From an uncultured Corynebacterium sp. (GTDB taxonomy: Bacteria > Actinomycetota > Actinomycetes > Mycobacteriales > Mycobacteriaceae), in the NCBI RefSeq assembly GCF_946221935.1, contig NZ_CAMIGN010000001.1, forward strand, positions 186,001 through 250,000: a DNA stretch of 64,000 nucleotides. The letters are read 5' to 3'. The notes beneath the pieces were generated by a model, which had not been told where the DNA came from, made no database searches, and saw only the letters and a program-made list of their open reading frames with translations. The position numbers were made by a program, and so were the translations under genes. Shown here piece after piece: positions 45,051-54,400 of the stretch (position 1 is the first letter of the stretch; every line of letters starts with the position of its first letter).

Positions 45051-46314
45051 ACGGAAAGGCTAGTTTGAGGCCGGATCGCCAGGTCTTGAAGTTATGCCCG
45101 CCGTCGACCTCGCTGTAGCTCACTTTCATTCCCGCGTTCACTGCCACTTTGTGAAGGTGCTTGAGGTCGCTGGTGGCTTCCGCGTCGGCGCGCCCGGCAA
45201 TAAACATGCCCGCGGTGCGCGGGTACTTGTGTTTCTTCATGAGGTCCTCGGGGTTGTGCGCCTTGAACTTCACTTCCGATCCACCGAAGAAGTCCTGCAC
45301 GGTGGAGTCGTGTCCGATCCCGTCGTCGGGAGTCCTCTCGCCGGAGATGTCGACGAAACTACCGTAGACATCCGGGTGGTTTGTTATGACCTGCAATGAG
45401 CAGGTTCCCCCGTAGGAAAGCCCACCGAGGGTCCAGGTGTGCTGGTCAGGGTTGGGGGAGAGGTTCTGTTGGATCCAGTGGGGCAGATCCACCGTCAGGT
45501 AGGTTTGCACTTTGCCCTTGTTCGAGTCGGTGCACACTGGATTTTCCCATGTTCCACCCGTCGCATCGGCAGAAATGATGATCGGTGCCACACCACCGTG
45601 CTGTTGTTGGTATTTGCGGGCGACGGTGTTGGCGTCACCGGTGTCGAACCACTGGTCGGGATCCCCTGGAATGCCCGCCAGCAGCACGAGCACAGGCAGT
45701 TGCGGCCGCGGGGAGCTGAACCAGGCCGGTGGCAGGTACACGCGCATGTCGCGTGCGTGAAACTGAGATTTTTCCTTCGGCGCCGAGACGTTGAGCATGC
45801 TGCCCTCCGTAGGGAGGTTGTCATGCCGTGCCTTGCGCCATTCCTTCAGCGGGATTGACTGCGCTTTCGGGAGTTCGTCCACGCTATTAAAGGTTCGCAG
45901 CTCGACTGGGTCTACCTCTCCGACGTCCGGATAGAGTTCATAGGACTGATTTGCCACTGCCGCGCCGCCGATGGCGAGTACCGCGACGAGCAGTAGCGTC
46001 CAGATCTTTTTTATTGACGCCTTTACGCACCATGCGGCCATGTTTCCAGCAAGGATGATGGCGGCTGCGCCTAGCACGAGGCGTATTCCGATTTCTGACC
46101 ACGGAGTGGTGGTGCCCCACAGCAACGCCGCGAGGCCGCCACAGGTCAGAACTGCGGTCACGATAATGGACCAGATAATTGCCCTCTTGCGACGTCCCGG
46201 GGGATCGTTGGGAAGCGAAAAGTGAAGCGCAATGAGGGTACTGAGAATCAGGAACCAAGTGATTACTTCCGGCCAGGTTCCGGTGAGGGGGATGCTGCGA
46301 ACATACTCAGGCAC
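45019..46314 (-). CDS. Membrane-anchored alpha/beta-hydrolase esterase (mycolyltransferase-like fold)
   Basis: I choose GTG 46314 (VPEYVRSIPLTGTWPEVITW), since longer frames run into ftsY; this gives 431 residues. Four hydrophobic segments occupy about residues 10-130, then an extracytoplasmic domain of the esterase D/antigen 85 type. The nucleophile elbow is GGLSYGG, a probable acid lies in AGRADAEATS, and the His is in GGHNFKTW. Related actinobacterial proteins are putative secreted esterases, and some are compared to mycolyltransferases; the substrate is unknown. It overlaps lysX tail to tail by 32 bases, and its 5' end is 80 bases from divergent ftsY. Confidence 0.8.
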   Translation of the reverse strand: MPEYVRSIPLTGTWPEVITWFLILSTLIALHFSLPNDPPGRRKRAIIWSIIVTAVLTCGGLAALLWGTTTPWSEIGIRLVLGAAAIILAGNMAAWCVKASIKKIWTLLLVAVLAIGGAAVANQSYELYPDVGEVDPVELRTFNSVDELPKAQSIPLKEWRKARHDNLPTEGSMLNVSAPKEKSQFHARDMRVYLPPAWFSSPRPQLPVLVLLAGIPGDPDQWFDTGDANTVARKYQQQHGGVAPIIISADATGGTWENPVCTDSNKGKVQTYLTVDLPHWIQQNLSPNPDQHTWTLGGLSYGGTCSLQVITNHPDVYGSFVDISGERTPDDGIGHDSTVQDFFGGSEVKFKAHNPEDLMKKHKYPRTAGMFIAGRADAEATSDLKHLHKVAVNAGMKVSYSEVDGGHNFKTWRSGLKLAFPFIVRRGGLES

Positions 46315-46393
46315 GAAGTCACATCTTAGACCGAAAGTGGAAAAACAAGATATGAGTCGGCATCGATGCTGAAGTTCTGATTCACTGGAGGTT

Positions 46394-47803
46394 ATGAATA
46401 CTGTTGTGATGTGGGTCCTTATTGGACTTTTGGTTCTTGCCATTATCGTGGCGATTCTCGTTGTTCTGGGGCTACGCCGGAAGAAGGCGAAGCAGGTCTC
46501 CTTTGAAAAGAAGGAGGAGATCGAGCAGAAGAAGCCAAGCAGCGGCGATTACAAGGCGCAGGGTGGCTTCAACTTCACCGCTGGTGGTGGGGAAGCCAAG
46601 CAGCCGGAGTTGCGGCCTGACCAGGAGCTGAAGCAGTCGGCACCAACTCCGGAACCAACCCCAGAACCGGAGCCAACCCCCGAACCGGAAGCTCCGAAGT
46701 CGGTGCCCGCCCCGGCACCTATGGCAGTACCTGAGCCAACGGAAGAGCCGGAGCCTACTAAGGAACCAGAACCCACTGAGGAACCAGTAGAAACGCCCGA
46801 GCCGGAACCGGTGCCAGAACCGAAGCCGGTGGAAGAACCCGCACCAGAAGAGCCCACACCAGCGGAGCAGCGCGAGGAGATCGCCCCAGTTCAGGGGCGC
46901 CTGGGCAAGCTGCGTGGCCGTATGTCCAAGTCCCAGAACGTCATCGGTCGTGGCGTGCTGGGTATCTTGAGCGCCGGTGACCTAGACGAAGACGCATGGG
47001 AGGAAATTGAAGACACCCTCCTTATGGCCGACTTAGGTACCCCGACGACCATGAAGGTTGTTGACGACCTCCGCGAGCGCATCGCAATCAATGGCGTATC
47101 CAGCGAGCAGGAAGCTCGCGCCATGCTCCGCGAAGCGCTCATTGATGCCTGTAAGCCGGACATGGATCGCTCCATTAAGGCCATGCCCTACGACGGCAAA
47201 CCAGCTGTGATCATGGTGGTGGGCGTCAACGGAACTGGCAAGACCACCACCACAGGCAAGCTGTCGCGCGTGCTCATCGGCATGGGACACAAGGTGCTTC
47301 TGGGCGCGGCCGATACGTTCCGTGCGGCTGCAGCTGATCAGCTAGAGACCTGGGGGCGTCGAGTAGGGGCAGAAACAGTCCGTGGCGCCGAGGGCGCAGA
47401 CCCCGCATCCGTGGCCTTCGACGCAGTGGCGAAGGGCATCGACGCGGGCGTAGACGTCGTACTTGTCGATACCGCAGGTCGTCTGCACACCAGCGTTGGC
47501 CTGATGGATCAACTGGGCAAGGTCAAGCGCGTTGTGGAAAAAAAGGCCAAGGTCGACGAAGTACTGCTGGTGCTGGATGCAACTGTCGGCCAGAACGGCC
47601 TCATGCAGGCGCGCACGTTCCGCGAGGTTGTGGACATCTCCGGCGTGGTTCTCACCAAGCTCGACGGCACTGCCAAGGGCGGCATTGTCTTCCAGGTGCA
47701 GGAAGAGCTCGGCGTGCCCGTGAAGATGGTGGGTCTCGGCGAGGGCGCGGACGACCTTGCCCCCTTCGAAGTGGAAGGCTTCGTGGACGCACTCTTGGGC
47801 TAG
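46394..47803 (+). CDS. ftsY: Signal recognition particle receptor FtsY
   Basis: 469-residue SRP receptor GTPase that docks ribosome-SRP complexes at the membrane. An N-terminal membrane helix (about residues 5-27) is followed by a long acidic Pro-Glu-rich linker (about 75-160, with runs such as EPTPEPEPTPEPE). The NG domain fills about 170-469: G1 GVNGTGKTTTTGKLS near 277-291, DTAGRLHTS near 358-366, and TKLDGTAKGG near 418-427. GGAGG precedes the ATG. Gene order ftsY-amtB-glnK-ffh fits Corynebacterium. Confidence 0.97.
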   Translation: MNTVVMWVLIGLLVLAIIVAILVVLGLRRKKAKQVSFEKKEEIEQKKPSSGDYKAQGGFNFTAGGGEAKQPELRPDQELKQSAPTPEPTPEPEPTPEPEAPKSVPAPAPMAVPEPTEEPEPTKEPEPTEEPVETPEPEPVPEPKPVEEPAPEEPTPAEQREEIAPVQGRLGKLRGRMSKSQNVIGRGVLGILSAGDLDEDAWEEIEDTLLMADLGTPTTMKVVDDLRERIAINGVSSEQEARAMLREALIDACKPDMDRSIKAMPYDGKPAVIMVVGVNGTGKTTTTGKLSRVLIGMGHKVLLGAADTFRAAAADQLETWGRRVGAETVRGAEGADPASVAFDAVAKGIDAGVDVVLVDTAGRLHTSVGLMDQLGKVKRVVEKKAKVDEVLLVLDATVGQNGLMQARTFREVVDISGVVLTKLDGTAKGGIVFQVQEELGVPVKMVGLGEGADDLAPFEVEGFVDALLG

Positions 47804-47880
47804 AACCTTTGTGGGCTAGAACCCCGCTGGGGTAGAAAATCCACCCCGCCGGGCAGCTTCCATACAAAAAATTTTTTAAG

Positions 47881-47923
47881 TCAACCCCGCATGTGTGACG
47901 CGTGCGGGGTTGATTGCGTTTTT
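47881..47923 (+). terminator. Strong terminator after ftsY
   Basis: TCAACCCCGCA (47881-47891) pairs with TGCGGGGTTGA (47903-47913), an 11-bp perfect stem, then TTGCGTTTTT. A smaller ACCCC/GGGGT hairpin and an A6T6 run (about 47868-47879) precede it. It separates ftsY from the amtB unit. Confidence 0.9.
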
Positions 47924-48030
47924 GGGTCAGAAAACCAGTGATCTGCGTCTCAAAGAATTTTTAAGCTACCGAATGCGTAATCGGGACTGCTTAGTCTTTG
48001 CCTCACAAGTGCTGAGACTCACAGATATGG

Positions 48031-49402
48031 ATGAAAACCATGACCCCAGACCAACTTGTACTTTCCTCCGGCAATTCAGCGTGGATGCTCATCAGCGCGT
48101 CGCTGGTGCTGCTCATGACCCCCCGGACTCGCATTGTTCTACGGCGGAATGACGGGACGCCGTCAAGTCCTGAACATGATGATGATGTCCTTCGGTGTGA
48201 TGGCCCTCGTCCCCGTCCTGTACGTACTGTGGGGCTGGTCTATGTCCTACGCGGGCGAGGACATCGCGGGGTTGTTCGGTAACCCCTTCACCGCATTCGG
48301 ACTTTCTGGCCAATTTTTTGACGCCGCGGGCCAGCCCATCGAAGGTGCGAACGGCTACCCGAATGCCATCGACATTGGCTTCCAAGTAACCTTCGCCATC
48401 ATTTCCACTGCAATCATCTCCGGTGCGCTAGCGGGGCGCGTGAAGTTCGCCGCTTGGTTGGCCTTCGCAGGCGCCTGGGTCACGTTGGTGTATTTCCCTC
48501 TGGCCCACATGGTGTGGGGCGGTGGCCTGCTTGGCGATGGTGAGCGTTCCATCGCCGCATGGATGTTCGGTACGACCGAAGGGGAGGCCACTATCGCCCC
48601 GATCGACTTCGCCGGTGGCACTGTGGTGCACATTTCCGCGGGTACGGCAGCGTTCGTCCTGGCGCTGATCGTCGGCAAACGAGCCGGTTTCCCAACGAAG
48701 GTGGGGCGCCCTCACAATCTGCCGATGGTGATGCTCGGCACGGCGCTGCTGTGGTTCGGATGGTACGGCTTCAACGGAGGCTCGGCGTTCGCCGCGGATG
48801 GTATTGCGGGGATTTCCTGGGTGAACACTACTGTCGCAGCCTCAGCTGCGATGCTCGGATGGATGTGCTGTGAGACGATCCGCGACCGCGCCGCAACGTC
48901 GCTAGGCATTGCCTCTGGCGCCGTCGCAGGGTTAGTCTCGATCACCCCGGCAGCGGGAACGTTGACGCCGCTGACCTCCATCATTCTCGGATTCGTAGGT
49001 GGCGTCATCGCATGTATGGCTATTGGGCTTAAATACCGCTTCGGGTACGACGATTCCCTCGACGTCGTCGGCGTACACCTAGCCGCTGGACTGTGGGGAA
49101 CCGTTGGGTTGGCACTATTGTCCAAGGACAATGGGCTGCTCACCGGCGGTGGAAAGGATGGCCTCAAGCTACTGGCTGTGCAGATCGTGATCGCTGTCGT
49201 GGCGATGGTAGTTTCCAGTGTGATTACGTATCTGCTGGCGCTGCTTATTAAGGCCACCATCGGCTGGAGGGTCGACGACGGAGATGAGGATACGGGCATC
49301 GACTTGGTGGAGCACCGCGAGTCCGCCTACGACCTCAAAGTTACATCCAGTTCGCACATCCGTAGCCTGTACAACGCCCAGCACAAGGGAGAAGAAGAAT
49401 GA
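48031..49402 (+). pseudogene. amtB: Ammonium transporter AmtB gene, frameshifted at a C6 run
   Basis: ATG 48031 opens MKTMTPDQLVLSS and continues as GNSAWMLISASLVLLMTP, the normal AmtB N-terminus. It then goes out of frame at CCCCCC (48119-48124). The rest of the protein (from MFYGGMTGRRQVLNMMMMSF, reading from 48134) is intact to 49402 with all later Amt features, for example LPMVMLGTALLWFGWYGFNGG. Removing one C would restore the usual TPGLALFYGGM. The gene therefore probably makes no full-length transporter unless slippage or a second start rescues it. The stop overlaps the glnK start (ATGA). Confidence 0.88.
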
Positions 49403-49737
49403 AACTCATCACCGCAGTGATTAAGCCTTTCACACTGCCTGATATCCGGTAGGCACTCGAGTCCATTGAAATCCACGGGTTGACCGTCAGTGAAACTCAA
49501 GGCTTTGGCCGTCAGCACGGACACAGCGAGGTATATCGCGGCGCTGAGTTTGCGTCGGACTTCGTGCCGAAAGTCAAGCTAGAGATCGTGGCGGCAGACG
49601 CGTCAGTGGACCGCATCGTCGACGCGATCGTCGGCGCGGCCTGCACCGGAAAAAGTGGCGATGGCAAGATCTGGGTCACACCGGTGGACGAGGTGATCCG
49701 CGTACGCACCGGCGAGCGCGGGGAGGCCGCACTGTAA
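49399..49737 (+). pseudogene. glnK: PII nitrogen regulator (GlnK/GlnB) gene with in-frame TAG
   Basis: ATG 49399 reads MKLITAVIKPFTLPDIR and then meets TAG at 49450-49452, where PII proteins usually have Glu (IREALES). After the stop the frame continues as a complete PII: ALESIEIHGLTVSETQGFGR, then GHSEVYRGAEF (the T-loop with its Tyr), and GKSGDGKIWVTPVDEVIRVR up to TAA 49737. 112 codons in all. No later start would give a functional product. The adenylyltransferase/uridylyltransferase gene glnD, which follows glnK in Corynebacterium glutamicum, is absent; ffh follows directly. Confidence 0.88.
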
Positions 49738-49830
49738 CATGGCCGGCTGAATGTGACTGTTCCGCTGGCCACTGGCTAAGCTGGGAGAGTTAAAAGCCAC
49801 TTTTCGATACCTACAAGGGAGCACTCACTA

Positions 49831-51420
49831 GTGTTTGAGTCTTTGTCAGACCGCTTGCAATCTGCCATGAAGGGCCTTCGTGGCAAGGGCAAGTTGTCCG
49901 AGGCTGATATCAATGCCACCGCTCGCGAGATCCGCCTTGCGCTGTTGGAGGCAGACGTATCCCTACCGGTGGTGCGTGCCTTCATTAAGCGCATTAAGGA
50001 ACGCGCCGCGGGGGCAGAGGTATCCGAGGCTCTCAACCCCGCCCAGCAGGTCATCAAGATCGTCAACGAGGAGCTCAAGGAGATCCTGGGCGGCGAAACC
50101 CGCCGCTTGAACCTGGCCAAGCACCCGCCGACAGTCATTATGCTGGCCGGTCTGCAGGGCGCTGGTAAGACGACCCTGGCCGGTAAGCTAGCTCTGCACC
50201 TAGCCAAGCAGGGCCACACTCCGATGCTTGTGGCTTGTGACCTGCAGCGTCCAGGTGCGGTGCAGCAGCTGCAGATCGTCGGTGAGCGCGCCGGGGTAAA
50301 GACTTTCGCCCCAGATCCGGGAACCAGCTTGGATTCCCATGAGCACGAGATGGGCACCAGCCACGGCGATCCCGTCGACGTCGCCCAGCGCGGTATCGAA
50401 GAGGCTTATCGCAGCCAGCACGACATCGTCATTATCGATACCGCGGGTCGCCTGGGTATCGACGAGGAGCTCATGCGCCAGGCGCGCAATATTCGCGATG
50501 CGGTGGAGCCCGACGAGGTGCTCTTTGTTATTGACGCCATGATCGGCCAGGATGCCGTTACGACTGCCGAGGCATTCCGCGACGGCGTGGACTTCACGGG
50601 TGTCGTCCTGACGAAGCTGGACGGTGACGCCCGCGGTGGTGCCGCCCTGTCTATCCGCGAGGTCACCGGCAAGCCGATTCTGTACGCCTCCACGGGTGAG
50701 AAGCTGGAAGACTTCGACATCTTCCACCCGGACCGCATGGCTAACCGCATCCTCGGCATGGGCGATGTGCTGACCCTTATCGAGCAGGCCGAGCAGGTTC
50801 TGGATGCCGAGAAGGCCGAAGATTCTGCCATGCGCATGGCCTCCGGCGGCCTGACGCTGGAGGACTTCCTCGAGCAGATGCTGATGGTTCGCAAGATGGG
50901 CCCGTTGGGCAACATTCTGAAGATGATGCCGGGTGGCTCCCAGATGTCGAAGATGGCCGACATGGTGGACGAAAAAGAGCTGGATCGCATCCAGGCCATC
51001 ATCCGCGGCATGACGCCGGCAGAGCGCCAAGACCCGAAGATTCTGAACGCGTCGCGCCGCAAGCGCATCGCCAATGGTTCCGGCGTCAGCGTCTCCGACG
51101 TAAACAAGCTGGTGGAGCGCTTCTTTGAGGCCAAGAAGATGATGGGCAAGATGGCCGGCCAGTTCGGCCTGGGTGGACGCTCGGCTACCAAGAAACAGAA
51201 GGTTCACCGCAAGGGCAAAAAGGGCAAGAACGCCAAAAAGAAGAAGCAGAACATGCGCAAGGGCATGGGCGGCGGAATGCCTGGAATGCCGGGAATGGGT
51301 GGAATGCCGGGTATGGGTGGCGGCATGCCCAGCATGAAGGATCTGGAAAAGATGCAGGAGCAGCTGCCCCCAGGCTTCGAGGGGATCGATCTGTCGAAGA
51401 TGAACTTCCCCAAGAAGTAG
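49831..51420 (+). CDS. ffh: Signal recognition particle protein Ffh
   Basis: 529-residue SRP GTPase that binds signal sequences and 4.5S RNA. GTG start at 49831 after AAGGGAG. NG domain: GLQGAGKTTLAGKLALHLAK near residues 107-126, DTAGRLGIDEELM near 207-219, and TKLDGDARGGAALS near 264-277. The methionine-rich M domain spans about 325-450. A Gly/Met/Pro-rich tail follows a basic stretch (KKGKNAKKKKQNMRKGMGGG). Confidence 0.97.
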   Translation: MFESLSDRLQSAMKGLRGKGKLSEADINATAREIRLALLEADVSLPVVRAFIKRIKERAAGAEVSEALNPAQQVIKIVNEELKEILGGETRRLNLAKHPPTVIMLAGLQGAGKTTLAGKLALHLAKQGHTPMLVACDLQRPGAVQQLQIVGERAGVKTFAPDPGTSLDSHEHEMGTSHGDPVDVAQRGIEEAYRSQHDIVIIDTAGRLGIDEELMRQARNIRDAVEPDEVLFVIDAMIGQDAVTTAEAFRDGVDFTGVVLTKLDGDARGGAALSIREVTGKPILYASTGEKLEDFDIFHPDRMANRILGMGDVLTLIEQAEQVLDAEKAEDSAMRMASGGLTLEDFLEQMLMVRKMGPLGNILKMMPGGSQMSKMADMVDEKELDRIQAIIRGMTPAERQDPKILNASRRKRIANGSGVSVSDVNKLVERFFEAKKMMGKMAGQFGLGGRSATKKQKVHRKGKKGKNAKKKKQNMRKGMGGGMPGMPGMGGMPGMGGGMPSMKDLEKMQEQLPPGFEGIDLSKMNFPKK

Positions 51421-51469
51421 CGGTTCATTAGCCCGGTGGGATATCGCCTAAGTCGGTAACTTGGGCTAC

Positions 51470-54400
51470 ATGGAATTTGAGCTTCATTTCATCCGGCCCC
51501 CTTCGCGCATCGCCAACAACCACGAAGTTCAGACGGCGTTGTTGCAGGACGCGGATCTCGAGGAGCTGCGACGCACGCCGGATCCAGCAATGAAGCACTT
51601 TGCCCAGGATTTGGGGGACATCCTGGAAGCAGACTTCCCAGCCCGCCGGGTGATCAGCGCCACCGTAGATACCGAACATCCATTCGCGGTACACGACATT
51701 CGACTCGCAGCGGTTAAGCACCGCGTAAATGCCTATGTGGGTACCAGAGATCTTCTCGTCGACGCCAGCGGTATCAACGGTGCAATTGCTCCAGAGTTTT
51801 ATCTGACGAACTCCCTGGGCACGGTGTGGACTCAGATCAGCGAGCACACCGTGGATCGTGCTTTCGCAGATGCGTTGCGTGCCAGCACCACCGAGGGGGT
51901 ATGGGTGAGAATCACCAGTTATGAGCCCCGCCCCGATGAATTCGGGCATTCGATGCGTTTTCACCTGCTGGAAAACGGCGAGATCGAAGTGGTATGGGCA
52001 AAAACCAGCAGTGAGCTTGTTGATGTGCAATGGCGTCGGGCTGGCGGGTATGTGGATGCGCGCGCGATGCTCCTCGCCTTCGCGGATCGCTGCCCGACAA
52101 TTCTCCAGCATTACTGGTCGGTTCCTTCGCAGCGATTGAGGAGTGTGCTGAGACCTGAACTATGTATTGCGACATGCGACCTTAAGCAGCGCATGCAATA
52201 CAGACTGCGACGGCTCGGGGCATTCCGCGATCTTCCCGAAAAATCCATGCTGTGTCTTCATGACCAGCCCGAGTTTTCGCTGGAGCTGGGAAGAGCCCCT
52301 GAAGGAAAATGGCGTGCGGCTCTGAAACGGTCTACGTCAGGTGGCTTGGAAAAGACCTTTGATAACTCCGAAACTTTGTTGGAGATCGCGGAGGCCTATA
52401 CCCGCAATGAGCGAGGCACGTTCCTTGACTACTTTCCAGAGACCGCCGAGATACCTGAACCGCCGATGCACACTGTGAGTGCGGTGGTTCTTCCAGAACG
52501 CGATGAGCCGTGGACCAACTCCTCAGTCTGCAGAATCCATGAGTTTGCGATGAGCCGTAGCTTTCAAGCTGTCGGCTCCGTGGAGAGTTTTCTGCAGGAG
52601 ATAATGCGGGACTTTGCTTCGTGGTTTGAAGTCATCGACCCAGAAACTGCAGAGCGTGGGCAGATCATGATGAAGGTTCCACAAGAGGAATCGGCTCGTA
52701 CCTTCGACCTGCTGACGGCCGTCGCCATGCGGCACGGTGTTTCTCTGGTTGTTGATAGGAATTGGGTATTGCTCAATCCGTCCGGACGGCGCGGTGAAGG
52801 GGAGTGGCGAAGTACAGCAGAACTTTTCGGGTCGAGCCAGTGCCGAAACCGGTGGGAAATCGCCACACTGCAGGCGATGGAAGAAGCAATGACACTGAGC
52901 TACTCGGATTGGCAACTGCGGCTAACCTACACATCCGAAGAACACCCTGGGTGTCGGCAAATTCTCATTGTTGAGCCGGACAGCCAGATTCTCGACAACT
53001 TCAGCATTAAGGCCTATACATCCGAGATTGTAGAGGAAGGGCGTTTTCATGGCTGGTCTTTGAAGGAAGCTAAAAAGCTGTCGCAAGGACAAGTCCTCGA
53101 CCTTTTCGAGCAGGTAGCGAAGCAACCGCTAGAGCTTGACGAGTTCATTGACTGGGACATACATTCCGGGGATATAAGGAGTGCTAGTAACCTTCCATTC
53201 GAGATCAGCACCCCGACCCTGAACCACCCCATCCGCTTGGATGACCGAAAGTTCTCTCAGTCGCTTAAAGAGTTTGCGTCTAATGACACAGGCGGCTGGA
53301 TCGAGATAACGGATGTGCGCACTCCCGGAGACTTCCTAAGGATCGAGCATGCCGATAACCCCGGCTGGGTCATGACGACATGGGGTTACAACAACGGCGA
53401 AACCGAACGCGGCGCTGTCTACGCCAGCGATGTCGACGAGACCACCCAGATCTACAAGGAGTTCGTCGGTGATCACTGGACAATGCTGGAAAAGAGGAAA
53501 ATTCGGGTAGAGCCTAGGAGGGCACAAACCCCGCTTTTTGTCTATCTCCCCAAGCCCCAGACACACAAAAATCACCACGAGCTTGTCCAAGAGTTCAATG
53601 CCAACGATCAAATGGATCTGCGTGTTCCGCCATCAGAGATGGAGGACATTTGCCGAGACCTCGAAGAGCTCTTTAAACAGAAGTTTGTGCCGCAGTTACG
53701 AGTGAAGGTTCCGGTAGATCCGCTTGATACGGAACGTATCCGAGGCATCTGCAAAATCGCATTGAAGCACCATGCTCTTGTATTTGATGCCGATGGAGGA
53801 CTACTTGCTAATGGTGTCGGCTCCGACATTCAGGTTGGAAGTGGAGCAAGATTGACGAACTCGCTCGGCAGTTACTGGCGTGAGGTTTCGCCAAGAACCT
53901 TGGACATAGCTTTTGAAGATGTCCTGCGGAGCCCCCATCTGAATGACGCATGGCTGAGAGTTGAAATCGGGCGGAGTTTCTTCCGTCCTAGTCAAGCGTT
54001 GTCCGCCCAGCTCCAGCACGACGGCAGTTGGTTGCTAAAGTGGCAGTTTGCGAAGCCCGTCCTTGGCGACCCTAAAAAGAACCTCGAGCTTCGTGCCCGG
54101 AACTTTGACGAAGCACAAGAGTTGTTGCTCGCATTCGCGGATCGCAGCCCATACCTTGGTCAGCTCCCGTGGCGTGAGGACGAAGCAGTAGGCGCGATGG
54201 AGAAAGTAACTCTAGAAAAGCGACAGGCTTTGCCGCTTCGCCGCTTCGACGCCGTGATCGAACTTCCGCGGGGAACCATGATGCCACTGCAGGATAAGCC
54301 TGGGGAGCGCTTGACATTCGGCCAAACCCATCAGGGTCAATGGCTCGCCACATTGAGCCGGGACAACGGTTTTGCTGCGACTCGAACATTCACTAGTGGA

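Noticed and set aside
50200..51207. 335-codon minus-strand frame opposite ffh
   Set aside because: His/Leu/Gln-rich antisense shadow; ffh is unmistakable on the plus strand.
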